A DNA stretch of 59,474 nt from an uncultured Bacteroidales bacterium (GTDB taxonomy: Bacteria > Bacteroidota > Bacteroidia > Bacteroidales > Paludibacteraceae), in contig CACXCA010000047.1 of assembly GCA_902766045.1 (NCBI GenBank), positions 1-59,474 on the forward strand, in the 5' to 3' direction. The notes under the pieces were generated by a model. The model ran no database searches and was not told where the DNA came from. It saw only the letters and a program-made list of their open reading frames with translations. Positions 33,363 to 42,828 of this stretch are shown piece by piece. A program made the translations under genes and the position numbers. Position 1 is the first letter of the stretch; each line of letters starts with the position of its first letter.

Positions 33363-34823
33363 ATGGATGAATCCGCAAAAAATCTAAAAAAAGAGACAAT
33401 CATTTCACTTCTATGGAATGCATTTGACAAAGTTGGATTTCAAATCATAGCTTTTGTCATCGGGTTAGTAACCCTTAGGCTCTTGTCTCCTAGAGACTTT
33501 GGATTAATCGGTGCGTTAGCCATTTTCACTGCTTTATCAAACATTTTGATAGAGAGTGGATTCACCTCAGCAATGGTTCGCAGGTCAGATAACACCAATC
33601 AGGAGTACTCTGCCATCTTCTGTTTCAATATCATAATAAGCATATTATTTTACCTGCTTCTCTACATATTCGCCGGGAAGATAGCTGACTATTATCAAAT
33701 GGAGGAACTGATTGATTTATCACGCTTCCTGTTCCTTAGTATTGTGTTCAATTCAATTGGAATCGTACAAAACATAATACTTACCAAGCAATTAGCATTT
33801 AAGAAACTTTCTCTATCCAATATTTGTGGTGCAATTATTTCTGGAGCAGTAACAATCATACTTATCCTGCGAGGATATACATATTGGGCATTGGCATGGC
33901 AAATCTTCCTACAAGCTGCCATTAAAAGTGTCATGTTATGGCTATTAAGTGATTGGAAACCGACAGAAAAACCGGATTTCAAAATTATCAAAGAGTTATT
34001 CACCTTTAGTTTTTCTTTGATATTGTCTTCCATCATCAACACATTTGTGCGCTACATATACAATCCAATCATCGGAAAATATTTTGGAGAAGAAGAATTG
34101 GGTTACTATTCGGAGGCTTATAAGTTTTATTATCTACCTTCCAGTATCATAGCCAATACAATATGTGGAGTCTCTTATCCAGTATTATCCAAACTGAACG
34201 ACGAGAAAAACCGTCAAATGGTATATATACGCAAGATGATCCGAATCATAGCCTTTGGTATTTTCCCTATCATGTTAGGTGCAATGGCCTGTTTTGATAA
34301 TCTAGTGACAATTGTGCTGACCGATAAATGGAAAGACATCATTCCGTATTTCCAAATATTAGCTATTGCAGGATTAGCCGTGCCATTTCATGCATTCTAC
34401 TTAGGTGTGATTACACTAAAGGGATATCCCAAAACAATATTAAAACTGGAAATGATTCGGAACGCACTTATTATTCTTCCATTATTTTTCTTGCACAAAA
34501 ACATTAATTGGATGCTTTGGAGTTTTTCTATTGCCAATATTATCTCCTTGTCTATCGACATGATTGCCTTGAAGCGTATCACATCCTACCGTATCATAAG
34601 TCAGCTAAAAGATATATTCCCTTATTGTCTAATTGCCCTAACAATGGCAGGAATGGTATATGCCATCAACTTCACCAACCTCTCCATCATCACACAAGCA
34701 ATCCTACAAATAGTTATCGGATTCCTGTTTTATATTGGGACATGCTATCTGTCGGGTTCAGCGATAGTCAAGGAAATGCTTAACAACCTACTATCTAAAG
34801 TTGGCCTGCTTCGACCAAAATGA
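33363..34823 (+). CDS. Polysaccharide flippase (Wzx/MOP superfamily)
   Basis: Proteins of this kind move lipid-linked oligosaccharide repeat units across the inner membrane for O-antigen or capsule assembly. The 486-residue product has about a dozen hydrophobic helices, and the N-terminal motif LGLVTLRLLSPRDFGLIGA-like segment (residues 36-55) is typical of the MOP exporters. It stands alone: no glycosyltransferase cluster is adjacent, which is unusual for a Wzx gene. Its last 29 bases overlap the convergent DUF4294 gene. It has its own promoter. The assignment to flippase is firm at superfamily level; the substrate is unknown. Confidence 0.85.
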   Translation: MDESAKNLKKETIISLLWNAFDKVGFQIIAFVIGLVTLRLLSPRDFGLIGALAIFTALSNILIESGFTSAMVRRSDNTNQEYSAIFCFNIIISILFYLLLYIFAGKIADYYQMEELIDLSRFLFLSIVFNSIGIVQNIILTKQLAFKKLSLSNICGAIISGAVTIILILRGYTYWALAWQIFLQAAIKSVMLWLLSDWKPTEKPDFKIIKELFTFSFSLILSSIINTFVRYIYNPIIGKYFGEEELGYYSEAYKFYYLPSSIIANTICGVSYPVLSKLNDEKNRQMVYIRKMIRIIAFGIFPIMLGAMACFDNLVTIVLTDKWKDIIPYFQILAIAGLAVPFHAFYLGVITLKGYPKTILKLEMIRNALIILPLFFLHKNINWMLWSFSIANIISLSIDMIALKRITSYRIISQLKDIFPYCLIALTMAGMVYAINFTNLSIITQAILQIVIGFLFYIGTCYLSGSAIVKEMLNNLLSKVGLLRPK

Positions 34824-35388
34824 TAATACGTTCCACAATGCGATCATTTTCATCTTCCGGATCGTAGGTTACTTTAAGGTCTGCCCCCAGCATTTTTGCA
34901 AAGCCTTGCCAGAAGAAAGCTCTGAATCCACCACGGAATTGTTTCACCAGAGAAAATGATGTTCGGTTACACTGACGATCAACTAGACGGATCATCATCT
35001 TACCTTGAGATAATGTCATCTTCTTAAATATCGGTTTATAGGTAGCCACTAACTCATCCTCTTTTTTCTCCATGAACTCTTTTCTCTCTTTTTCGTTTTT
35101 CAGTGTTGCCAACGTACTGTCGTACTCATTCACCAATTTAGCAATCAGTTTTGCATATGGAAGAGTCTTCTTTACGTCACGAACGGTTCTCCAATAAAAA
35201 CGCTCCTGTTTCTCATTCTTAAAAACAAGTTTAGGGAACACATATACCTGCTGTAACATAACATGAGGGATCGTATCACCCACTTCATCAATATATGCAG
35301 GAACCTTATGTCCCACCTCTACGTCATTCATAGAGTAAGCTGTCATAAAGAAGAGACTAGGAAGTATGTATTTTATAATCCATTTCAT
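34795..35388 (-). CDS. DUF4294 domain protein, exported
   Basis: The protein (197 residues from the ATG at 35388, MKWIIKYILPSLFFM) begins with a signal sequence. A longer frame starting at 35439 would add 17 residues upstream of the signal peptide and is unlikely. DUF4294 is restricted to Bacteroidota and has no known function. Conserved features I see are WRTVRDVKKTLPYAKLIAKLV, then KMTLSQGKMMIRLVDRQCNRTSF and the aromatic FWQGFAKMLG near the end. It is probably periplasmic. Its 3' end overlaps the flippase gene by 29 bases in convergent orientation. Confidence 0.78.
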   Translation of the reverse strand: MKWIIKYILPSLFFMTAYSMNDVEVGHKVPAYIDEVGDTIPHVMLQQVYVFPKLVFKNEKQERFYWRTVRDVKKTLPYAKLIAKLVNEYDSTLATLKNEKERKEFMEKKEDELVATYKPIFKKMTLSQGKMMIRLVDRQCNRTSFSLVKQFRGGFRAFFWQGFAKMLGADLKVTYDPEDENDRIVERIIILVEAGQL

Positions 35389-35418
35389 ATAGCTATTTTT
35401 TTTGCATAAAGACTTCTG

Positions 35419-35426
35419 CAAATATA
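35419..35426 (-). promoter_or_regulatory. Probable -7 element of the DUF4294 gene
   Basis: TATATTTG on the minus strand matches TAnnTTTG, 30 bases before the DUF4294 start. It lies in a short divergent region shared with the plus-strand gene at 35498. Confidence 0.5.
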
Positions 35427-35497
35427 ACATATTAAACAAGTCAAAAATGATTATTTAATAAAATTTAATACCTTTTATTTTAAAACATTGATTTTCT

Positions 35498-36310
35498 ATG
35501 AACTTACACACCATCTTCTACCCCACTGTTTTACTCTTTTTATTTATTTATCCGTTGAGTCTGTTTTCTCAAACCACAGCTGAAAGTTTATCTCTTGGAG
35601 GAACCTTACCAACAGAAAGTTATACAACATTCAGCCCCTCACTATACTTTTCCGACCAATCATACGTCAAATTACACCATAGGAACGATTATTTCCTAAA
35701 AGAACTTCAATCTATCTCCGCTGAAATCCCCCTGTTTTTTCATGCCATCCGCATGGGTGTCGGGGCATCAACATTCGGATATAAGCACTACCGAGAAACA
35801 ACTATCTCCGCTTCAACCGTCAAGCAATTATCGAATCATTGGACACTAGGCTGTTCCTTTCATTTCAACCTTCTTCATTACACCGGAATCATTAGAAACA
35901 GAGGTTCTTTTAAATTAAGTCTTGACAATCATTGGCAAATCAATTCTTCCACTGCACTTTACAGTAAAGCTCTGCACACATTCATCGCAGAACTACAAGA
36001 CACAACAATTCAATATATCAAAGATGACTTTTCCTTCGGTACTTCTTTCCGATTTTCTCCCTCAACGATCTGGATGGCTGAAGTGAATTTAAAGAACATG
36101 ACTCAAGTGTCATTCCGTACAGGATTCAAATATGACATAGAAAAGATATCTCTGAATATCGGAGTTCGAGGGACACCAATTCTACCCTCCTATGGCATAG
36201 GATATGGTTCCGACCATTGGGAATGTACGATTTCCAGCAGTTGGCTTCCAACATTAGGACATTCATTTGCGTGTGATATCTGTATAATACTCAAGAATAA
36301 AAAAAATTAA
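35498..36310 (+). CDS. Predicted outer-membrane beta-barrel protein of unknown function
   Basis: The 270-residue protein has a signal peptide (ending near LSLFSQ) and then alternating hydrophobic and polar strands typical of a small outer-membrane barrel, for example FSFGTSFRFSPS and VSFRTGFKYDIEKISLNIGVRG. I recognise no named family. It lies four bases upstream of a second envelope protein gene with a helix-hairpin-helix domain, and the two are almost certainly co-expressed. Function cannot be assigned. Confidence 0.65.
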   Translation: MNLHTIFYPTVLLFLFIYPLSLFSQTTAESLSLGGTLPTESYTTFSPSLYFSDQSYVKLHHRNDYFLKELQSISAEIPLFFHAIRMGVGASTFGYKHYRETTISASTVKQLSNHWTLGCSFHFNLLHYTGIIRNRGSFKLSLDNHWQINSSTALYSKALHTFIAELQDTTIQYIKDDFSFGTSFRFSPSTIWMAEVNLKNMTQVSFRTGFKYDIEKISLNIGVRGTPILPSYGIGYGSDHWECTISSSWLPTLGHSFACDICIILKNKKN

Positions 36311-36314
36311 CATC

Positions 36315-38303
36315 ATGAGAAAAATTATCATTCTACTTGGCGCATTTACATTAAATATAAATTTCATTTCGGCTCAAGATGAGCTTCAGTCCTCATTGAG
36401 CGACTACATAGAAGGATTGATGGAAGAAGAATCATCTAAAATCGATTATGAGGAATTATTGGAAGAGATGGAACAATTAAGCGAACACATTATCAACTTA
36501 AACACAGCAACAGAAAGAGAACTATCCAGAATTCCTTTCTTATCAACCATTGATATTCATAACATCTTAATCCACAAAAAAACATATGGTGATTTTCAAA
36601 CCCTTTACGAACTGAAAAACATACCCGACTTTGATCTTGTTAAAATTAAAAAGATTTTACCATTTGTTACTATTGAAGTCAAAGAAAAAGAGCGAGGATG
36701 GAGAAACGAATTAAAAAATGGGAAACAGGCAATCTACCATGTCTATCAACAAAACCTCGAAGAGAAAAAAGGGTATAAAAGAGATGAAGAGGGTAATAAG
36801 AAATATGCAGGTCAACCCTTCCGTTACTACATCAAATATCAATACCAAACAGCAGAGAGGATAAGCATTGGATGTTTAGGCGAAAAGGATGCTGGAGAAG
36901 CCGCATGGTCAACCACAAACAAAGGATTTGATTTCACATCCATGTATCTACAAGCAAACAACATCTGGAGGATAAAACAAATAAACATAGGCGATTATAA
37001 TGCAAATTTCGGACAAGGGCTCGTCATTGGCAATAGTTCTTTATTTGGAAAATCAAGCAATACAACAATATCAATTCTTTCGAAGGAGGGATTAAAAAAA
37101 CATTCTTCCTGTAATGAAAACAATTTTCTAAGAGGAGCTGGTGTGACTTTCGGCATAAAAAGCATAGAATCTACTCTTTTTGTTTCTCATAGGAAAAAAG
37201 ATGCCAATATCAGCAATCATCGTATAACATCATTCAAGACAGACGGATTGCATAGAACAGAAAATGAAATAAGCAAGAAAAGAAACATCACTGAAAATAT
37301 TTTAGGTGTCAATCTCACCTACAAAAGAGGACAATTGCAGGCTGGAATAACCGCTTTGTTTTATCATTATTCCGACACACTTTCGCCCGCCAATTTAATG
37401 TACAATCACTTCCGTATATCTGATGACAATCAACATTTCAACATAGGTGTCAATTATAAATACAATTGGAAACGGATATCCTTGTTTGGAGAATCAGCCA
37501 TCAATGCCTACGCAGGCTTCGCCACCCTGAACGGGTTATCCATACGTCCCAATTCCAGACTAAACCTATTAGTCATTGAACGAATGTATCAACCTCACTA
37601 TCAGGCAAACTATTCCAACGCATTCGGAGAGAACTCCCGAACGGAGAATGAACATGGATTATATATCGGCACGCAACTTCTGCCCATCAAAAAAATAACC
37701 CTTTCTATGTACTCCGACGTTTATGTTTTTCCCTGGGCCAAATACAACATCAACTATCCATCCCGAGGTCAAGATTATCTGGTTCATATACATTATAACA
37801 AAAGCAAAAAGCTGAACATGCAGCTGAAATACAAATACAAAGAATACATTGAGCAACACTATACAAAGCAGAACCTTCGTTATGCCAATCATATCTCATT
37901 CAAACATATAAAATTACAATCTCTTATAGAAGGCAACAAAGTAGCAACGGCTGAAAACGAATCATACGGTTGGGCATTATCCGAAGACATACAACTAGAT
38001 CTCACAAAAGCACGAATAAACATAAATATGCACCATGCCTATTTCATGGCAGAAGAATACAACAACCGATTTTATTTTCATGAAAAAGATATCCTTAATA
38101 CATTTTCCATGCCACAACTCTATGGTAAAGGACATCGAATAGACATTAACGTCAAATGGTTACACAACAAACTAATGCAAGTCTATTTCAACTATGGAAT
38201 TTATATCTATACCGATGGAAGAGAAACCATAGGCAGTAGTTACGAACAAATCACAGGGAATAAATCCAGCATGGTCAAAGCACTTATCAAATGGAGATTT
38301 TAA
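36315..38303 (+). CDS. Exported helix-hairpin-helix protein with predicted beta-barrel
   Basis: The 662-residue product has a signal peptide, then a ComEA-like tandem helix-hairpin-helix region at about residues 52-115 (INLNTATERELSRIPFLST and KTYGDFQTLYELKNIPDF). The C-terminal 500 residues consist of alternating beta segments that resemble a large outer-membrane barrel and end WRF, an aromatic terminus typical of such proteins. HhH domains usually bind DNA without sequence preference, so a DNA-handling role at the envelope is conceivable but unproven. It follows the barrel-like gene at 35498 by four bases. Comparable proteins occur across Bacteroidota and are uncharacterised. Confidence 0.72.
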   Translation: MRKIIILLGAFTLNINFISAQDELQSSLSDYIEGLMEEESSKIDYEELLEEMEQLSEHIINLNTATERELSRIPFLSTIDIHNILIHKKTYGDFQTLYELKNIPDFDLVKIKKILPFVTIEVKEKERGWRNELKNGKQAIYHVYQQNLEEKKGYKRDEEGNKKYAGQPFRYYIKYQYQTAERISIGCLGEKDAGEAAWSTTNKGFDFTSMYLQANNIWRIKQINIGDYNANFGQGLVIGNSSLFGKSSNTTISILSKEGLKKHSSCNENNFLRGAGVTFGIKSIESTLFVSHRKKDANISNHRITSFKTDGLHRTENEISKKRNITENILGVNLTYKRGQLQAGITALFYHYSDTLSPANLMYNHFRISDDNQHFNIGVNYKYNWKRISLFGESAINAYAGFATLNGLSIRPNSRLNLLVIERMYQPHYQANYSNAFGENSRTENEHGLYIGTQLLPIKKITLSMYSDVYVFPWAKYNINYPSRGQDYLVHIHYNKSKKLNMQLKYKYKEYIEQHYTKQNLRYANHISFKHIKLQSLIEGNKVATAENESYGWALSEDIQLDLTKARININMHHAYFMAEEYNNRFYFHEKDILNTFSMPQLYGKGHRIDINVKWLHNKLMQVYFNYGIYIYTDGRETIGSSYEQITGNKSSMVKALIKWRF

Positions 38304-38319
38304 AACAGGAAAGATATAT

Positions 38320-38356
38320 AAAAAAAAGAAGAACGAATCATAACTCGTTCTTCTTT
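38320..38356. terminator. Bidirectional terminator overlapping the mazG 3' end
   Basis: AAAGAAGAACGA/TCGTTCTTCTTT forms a perfect 12-bp stem around 8 bases. On the minus strand it is followed by a T-run and so terminates the mazG transcript, while its proximal arm includes the last codons and the stop of mazG. It may also serve the plus-strand gene ending at 38303. Confidence 0.75.
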
Positions 38357-39126
38357 GCTTCATTCCAATACTCATCCATTTCTTCCAACGAAAGATCTTT
38401 CAATTCCTTTCCTAACTCTTTCGCTTTCTTTTCCACGTAATTAAATCGACGAATAAACTTTTGATTACATTTTTCCAATGCATTTTCCGGATTAATCTTA
38501 TATAATCGAGATGCATTAATCATGCTAAACATTAAATCGCCGAACTCCTCTTCCATTTCCTTTTCATCCAACTTATCTACTTCCACTCGAAGTTCGTTCA
38601 ACTCCTCCTGCACTTTATCCCATACCTGAGATTTATCTTTCCAATCAAAACCGACATTACGAGCTTTATCTTGCACGCGATAAGATTTAATCAAAGCCGG
38701 CAGAGCATCAGGAACACCAGAAAGGACAGTTTTATTACCATCCTTCTCTTTTTGCTTTATCTGTTCCCATGTCTGTTCTACCTCACCAGCAGTTTTAGCA
38801 GCACCTTCACCAAAGACATGAGGATGACGGAATATTAGTTTATCACACAATGTATTACATACATCAGCGATGTCAAAATCATTTGTCTCCGATGCGATTT
38901 TAGAATAGAACACAATATGAAGCAACACATCGCCTAGTTCCTTACGGATATCCTTCATATCCTTCTTCATGATAGCATCACACAACTCATAGGCTTCCTC
39001 TATGGTGTTCGCCCGCAAAGACTCAAATGTCTGCTTTTTATCCCAAGGACATTTGAGACGTAATTCGTCCATCACATCTAACAATCGCTGAAATGCCTTC
39101 AGTTTATCTTCCGTTGTATTCATCAC
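38338..39126 (-). CDS. mazG: Nucleoside triphosphate pyrophosphohydrolase
   Basis: MazG hydrolyses NTPs and dNTPs to monophosphates and pyrophosphate and cleans aberrant nucleotides. The 262-residue length matches the two-domain enzyme. Both all-alpha modules are visible: CPWDKKQTFESLRANTIEE with EEAYELCDAI and KELGDVLLHIVFYSKI in the first, and VQEELNELRVEV with EEEFGDLMFSMINASR in the second. It is the last gene of a five-gene minus-strand run (purT, lysC, lysA, a glycosyltransferase, mazG) with gaps of 1 to 17 bases. A terminator overlaps its last codons. Confidence 0.93.
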   Translation of the reverse strand: MMNTTEDKLKAFQRLLDVMDELRLKCPWDKKQTFESLRANTIEEAYELCDAIMKKDMKDIRKELGDVLLHIVFYSKIASETNDFDIADVCNTLCDKLIFRHPHVFGEGAAKTAGEVEQTWEQIKQKEKDGNKTVLSGVPDALPALIKSYRVQDKARNVGFDWKDKSQVWDKVQEELNELRVEVDKLDEKEMEEEFGDLMFSMINASRLYKINPENALEKCNQKFIRRFNYVEKKAKELGKELKDLSLEEMDEYWNEAKKNEL

Positions 39127-39141
39127 TCTATTATTATAACA

Positions 39142-40329
39142 TTATCTCCACATAGTCTCTTCTTTCCTTCCAATCTTCCCTATCGTAAGAATATAGAGAG
39201 ACATCAGAGGTAAAAAAAGATCTAATATTGGAATTAAAAGAGCAAATGGAGCCTCGCTCAACAATACAGCACTTTTCCGTATTGTATTTAACTGTGTAAA
39301 ATAACGTATCAAGAACAACAAGAACGTGCAACCTGCCAATATCCATTCTTGAGAGATAGCGAACAAGATAATAAGCAATGTAAATAGTAAATAAAATAAA
39401 ACACGACTTGTATTCTCAACAGATATGCTGAACAAAATATTCTTTTTATACTCTTTTATCGTTTGAAGCTGAATATCCTTCTGATAAAAGAAAGAAGTTG
39501 AAGTTTCATTTCTATGATTCAGCGTAATTGATTTAGGAGAAAATTCCACCTTTACATTTGATGGCGTCGCAATATCCTGAATAAAGAGATTGTCATCACC
39601 AGATATTAAATTCAGATGAGAAGAGAAACCTTTATTCTTAAAAAACAGTTCTTTCTTATAACTTAAATTACGAGCCACACCCTCATACGCTTTTCCGCAA
39701 AGAGCAAATCCCATATAACGGATAGCCGATGTGATTGAATCGTAACGAATAATCTTTCCGATAAAATTATTCTCAACACAACATTTGCTATACCCCAATA
39801 CGACATCCGTTCCTGCCGTATAATTCTCCATCATTTTATGAATCCAATCCTTGCTGACAGGTTCACAATCCGCATCAAGAAGAAGAAGATGTTCATACTT
39901 TGCAGCCTTAATACCAACAGTTAAACACATTTTTTTCCTGCTTGTATATTTTGCATCCATTGGCAAGAATGTATGATACAAATTCTTGTATTGCTTATCC
40001 AAGCGTTCAAGCAAATCACTAGTTTGATCCGTCGAACCATCATTCACCACAATCACTTCAAATTGAGGATAATCCTGATTCAACACAGATGGCAAGAAGC
40101 TCTCCAAATTCTCAGCTTCATTCTGCGCACAAATAATAACAGACACAGGATTAAGTTTCCTTTCATATTGAATCTTATTATCTGATATTTTTTTCGAATA
40201 GCGTATTATTCCATTATAATACCGTATGTAATAATACATCTGCACGAAAAAAAGCAGCAATAACACAGCTAAGATTATCCATTGATAAAATGGTACCTCT
40301 TCTAATAAATGTTCTAAATAAATTTCCAT
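39142..40329 (-). CDS. Membrane glycosyltransferase, family 2
   Basis: The 395-residue protein has an N-terminal transmembrane helix (about 15-32), a GT-A domain with the family-2 signatures VSVIICAQNEAENL, VIVVNDGSTD, and the DADCEP motif for the divalent metal, and two or three transmembrane helices at the C-terminus (for example LFYLLFTLLIILFAI). Such enzymes transfer sugars from nucleotide donors at the inner membrane. Substrate and product are unknown; there is no polysaccharide cluster next to it. It is located between lysA and mazG with gaps of 6 and 15 bases. Confidence 0.85.
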   Translation of the reverse strand: MEIYLEHLLEEVPFYQWIILAVLLLLFFVQMYYYIRYYNGIIRYSKKISDNKIQYERKLNPVSVIICAQNEAENLESFLPSVLNQDYPQFEVIVVNDGSTDQTSDLLERLDKQYKNLYHTFLPMDAKYTSRKKMCLTVGIKAAKYEHLLLLDADCEPVSKDWIHKMMENYTAGTDVVLGYSKCCVENNFIGKIIRYDSITSAIRYMGFALCGKAYEGVARNLSYKKELFFKNKGFSSHLNLISGDDNLFIQDIATPSNVKVEFSPKSITLNHRNETSTSFFYQKDIQLQTIKEYKKNILFSISVENTSRVLFYLLFTLLIILFAISQEWILAGCTFLLFLIRYFTQLNTIRKSAVLLSEAPFALLIPILDLFLPLMSLYILTIGKIGRKEETMWR

Positions 40330-40335
40330 CTTACA

Positions 40336-41493
40336 TTATAATTCTGTAGAAAGATAACCCAAAGGAAGTTTTCGTAAATTATAGCCAGATGCCATTATTT
40401 CACCATACGCTCCAGCAGAACGAATAGCTAAATAATCACCTCTTTGTGTTCTATTCAATTCAACATCTTTGTCAAAAACATCAGACGATTCACATATTGG
40501 TCCCACCACATCATATTTCTCCACTGGATTGTCAGACGAAATATTTTCTATTCTATGATATGCATCATATAATGCAGGACGTATTAAATCGGTCATACCA
40601 GCATCTACTATAGCAAATTGCTTGTTGACACCTTTCTTTACATACGTAACCTTTGTAATCAAACTACCACATTGTGCAACCAACGAACGACCTGGCTCGC
40701 AATGCAAACGTTGACCTTCACGCAACTTTAAATGTTTAGAGAAGATTCTGAAATATGACTCAAAATCTGCAATCGGAATATGATTCGGATGTTCATAATT
40801 AATACCCAATCCACCTCCGATATTGATATTCTCCACTTTCACACCCCATTTGTCAAAATCATCTTGAATCTCATTGATACGGACACACAAACTTTCATAT
40901 ACAGTCAAATCTGTAATCTGTGAACCAATATGGAAATGCAAACCAACAAACTTCAGATTCTTAGAGCGTTGAATCATCTTAACAATGAAGGGTAAATCTT
41001 CAATATTAAATCCAAATTTATTCTCATTCAATCCAGTAGTAATCTTTTGATGTGTATGAGCATCTACATTAGGATTGATACGTAATTCTACGTTCGCTAT
41101 CTTTCCTTTTTTCCCAGCCAACTCATCTATCACCTCCAACTCTGGAATAGATTCAGCATTGAAACAAAATATATCGTTATCTAAAGCCAAATTAATTTCT
41201 TTGTCGGTCTTTCCAACTCCAGCGAATACAATCTTATTAGCGGGGAACCCAGCTTCTATAGCAGCTTGTACTTCATTGCCACTAACGCAATCCGCACCTA
41301 AACCTGCGCCAGAAATAATACCTAATACCTTTTTATTCGCATTGGCTTTTACGGCATAATGCACTTCAAACCCATGCTCCTTTGAACATTTTCCTACAAG
41401 TTCTAACGTTTTGTTTAATAAATCGACATCGTAATAATAGAACGGAGTTTCTATATTTTTAAACTTTTCAATTGGAAATTTTCCCTTTATCAT
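40336..41493 (-). CDS. lysA: Diaminopimelate decarboxylase
   Basis: LysA makes L-lysine from meso-diaminopimelate, the final step of the pathway, using pyridoxal phosphate. The PLP lysine is Lys49 in HYAVKANAN, and the family markers GLHFHIGSQI, NIGGGLGINY and CEPGRSLVAQ are all present, as is the second-subunit catalytic cysteine in CESSDVF near the end. The 385-residue length is short for the family but complete. It lies 17 bases after lysC, so aspartate kinase and the last lysine enzyme are produced together; the intermediate dap genes are elsewhere. I see no lysine riboswitch upstream of this run. Confidence 0.94.
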   Translation of the reverse strand: MIKGKFPIEKFKNIETPFYYYDVDLLNKTLELVGKCSKEHGFEVHYAVKANANKKVLGIISGAGLGADCVSGNEVQAAIEAGFPANKIVFAGVGKTDKEINLALDNDIFCFNAESIPELEVIDELAGKKGKIANVELRINPNVDAHTHQKITTGLNENKFGFNIEDLPFIVKMIQRSKNLKFVGLHFHIGSQITDLTVYESLCVRINEIQDDFDKWGVKVENINIGGGLGINYEHPNHIPIADFESYFRIFSKHLKLREGQRLHCEPGRSLVAQCGSLITKVTYVKKGVNKQFAIVDAGMTDLIRPALYDAYHRIENISSDNPVEKYDVVGPICESSDVFDKDVELNRTQRGDYLAIRSAGAYGEIMASGYNLRKLPLGYLSTEL

Positions 41494-41510
41494 ATTTATA
41501 AAAAATTAAT

Positions 41511-42827
41511 TTAAAATAAATGTTTATCCAAAGCATTCAATGCCTCTGACTTATCTTTTGTGCGAATCAAGAAAGATATGTTATGCGAACTACCTCCATA
41601 CGATATCATACGAATCGGCAGATTCTTCAATGCGCACAAAATGTTGGTTTGGAAACCAACATTATTCTCAGGAAGGTCTCCTATGACACTTATAATCGTC
41701 ATATCCTTATGAATGGTAACAGTACCAAACTTCTTCAAATCATCTACAATATCATCCAGATGCTTATTGTTATCTATCGTGATAGAGACACCTATTTCAG
41801 AAGTTGTAATCATGTCGATAGCTGTCTTATAGCTCTCAAATATCTCAAATATTCTACGCAAGAATCCGTGAGCGAACAACATTCGACTTGATTTAATCAA
41901 AATAGCAGTAATACCATCCTTTGATGCGACAGCCTCTATCTTTCCTTTCGCATAGCTTGTAGATATAAGCGTTCCCTTTTTCTCTTTCTGCTCAATATTC
42001 ATCAATCGAACAGGCACATTAGCCAACTTAGCTGGTAAGATACAAGTTGGATGAATGATTCGAGTTAAGAAATAAGACAATTCTGCCGCCTCCTCAAAGC
42101 TCAGTTTCTCAACAGGCTTAGCGGTTGGTACAATATTAGGATTATTGGTATAGATACCCACTGAATCACTCCAGAACTCAATCTCTTCAGCTTGTACAGA
42201 TGCACCTATCAAGGCCGCAGTATAATCATTTCCGCCCAAGCCAAGATGATCAACCTCATCATAAGCATTTTGACAAATAGCGCCTTCTGTAATGAACAAT
42301 GAAGCATCCGCATTCTCAGTCAGCAAACGACTCAACTGCTCCTTTATATAGTTCACATCTGGTTCCTCATTCTTATCGATCTTCATAAAAGAAAGAGCAG
42401 AAAGGTTTACAGATGGAAAACCTTTCGATGATAAATATTCTCCCATCAAATATGAACACAATTGAGCACCTTGAGCCACAATACGTTTCTCTTCGAACAA
42501 CGTGAATATATCCTTTGAATATGCACGGATCGAATCGAATTTCTCTATAATATTTTCACGAATCTTCTGTTTGTTCTTATCACTGCCGAATAACTCATCC
42601 ACCAATTGAAGATACGACTGTTCCAACGAACTAATTAATTCCTTGGCTCCATCAGGATTCTTCTTATAAAGATAGTCTGCTATCTCCACAAGTTCCTCCG
42701 TGGTACCATCCATGGCAGAAAGCACGACAATTTTCTTTTCTTTATTATTCTTACAAATAATCTCTGCTACTTCCTGAAACTGTTTAGCTGACGACAAAGC
42801 AGAACTGCCGAATTTTACTACCTTCAT
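41511..42827 (-). CDS. lysC: Aspartate kinase
   Basis: The enzyme phosphorylates aspartate in the first step to lysine, methionine and threonine. The N-terminal kinase domain opens with MKVVKFGSSAL (family consensus KFGGTS; here the second glycine is serine), and GLGGNDYTAALIGASVQAEE forms the aspartate-binding region. ACT domains start near residue 300 (VASKDGITAILIKSS, later DMTIISVIGDLPENN) and normally carry feedback inhibition by lysine or threonine. The 438 residues correspond to a monofunctional enzyme without homoserine dehydrogenase. One base separates it from the purT stop, and lysA follows 17 bases later. Confidence 0.92.
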   Translation of the reverse strand: MKVVKFGSSALSSAKQFQEVAEIICKNNKEKKIVVLSAMDGTTEELVEIADYLYKKNPDGAKELISSLEQSYLQLVDELFGSDKNKQKIRENIIEKFDSIRAYSKDIFTLFEEKRIVAQGAQLCSYLMGEYLSSKGFPSVNLSALSFMKIDKNEEPDVNYIKEQLSRLLTENADASLFITEGAICQNAYDEVDHLGLGGNDYTAALIGASVQAEEIEFWSDSVGIYTNNPNIVPTAKPVEKLSFEEAAELSYFLTRIIHPTCILPAKLANVPVRLMNIEQKEKKGTLISTSYAKGKIEAVASKDGITAILIKSSRMLFAHGFLRRIFEIFESYKTAIDMITTSEIGVSITIDNNKHLDDIVDDLKKFGTVTIHKDMTIISVIGDLPENNVGFQTNILCALKNLPIRMISYGGSSHNISFLIRTKDKSEALNALDKHLF

Positions 42828-42828
42828 A

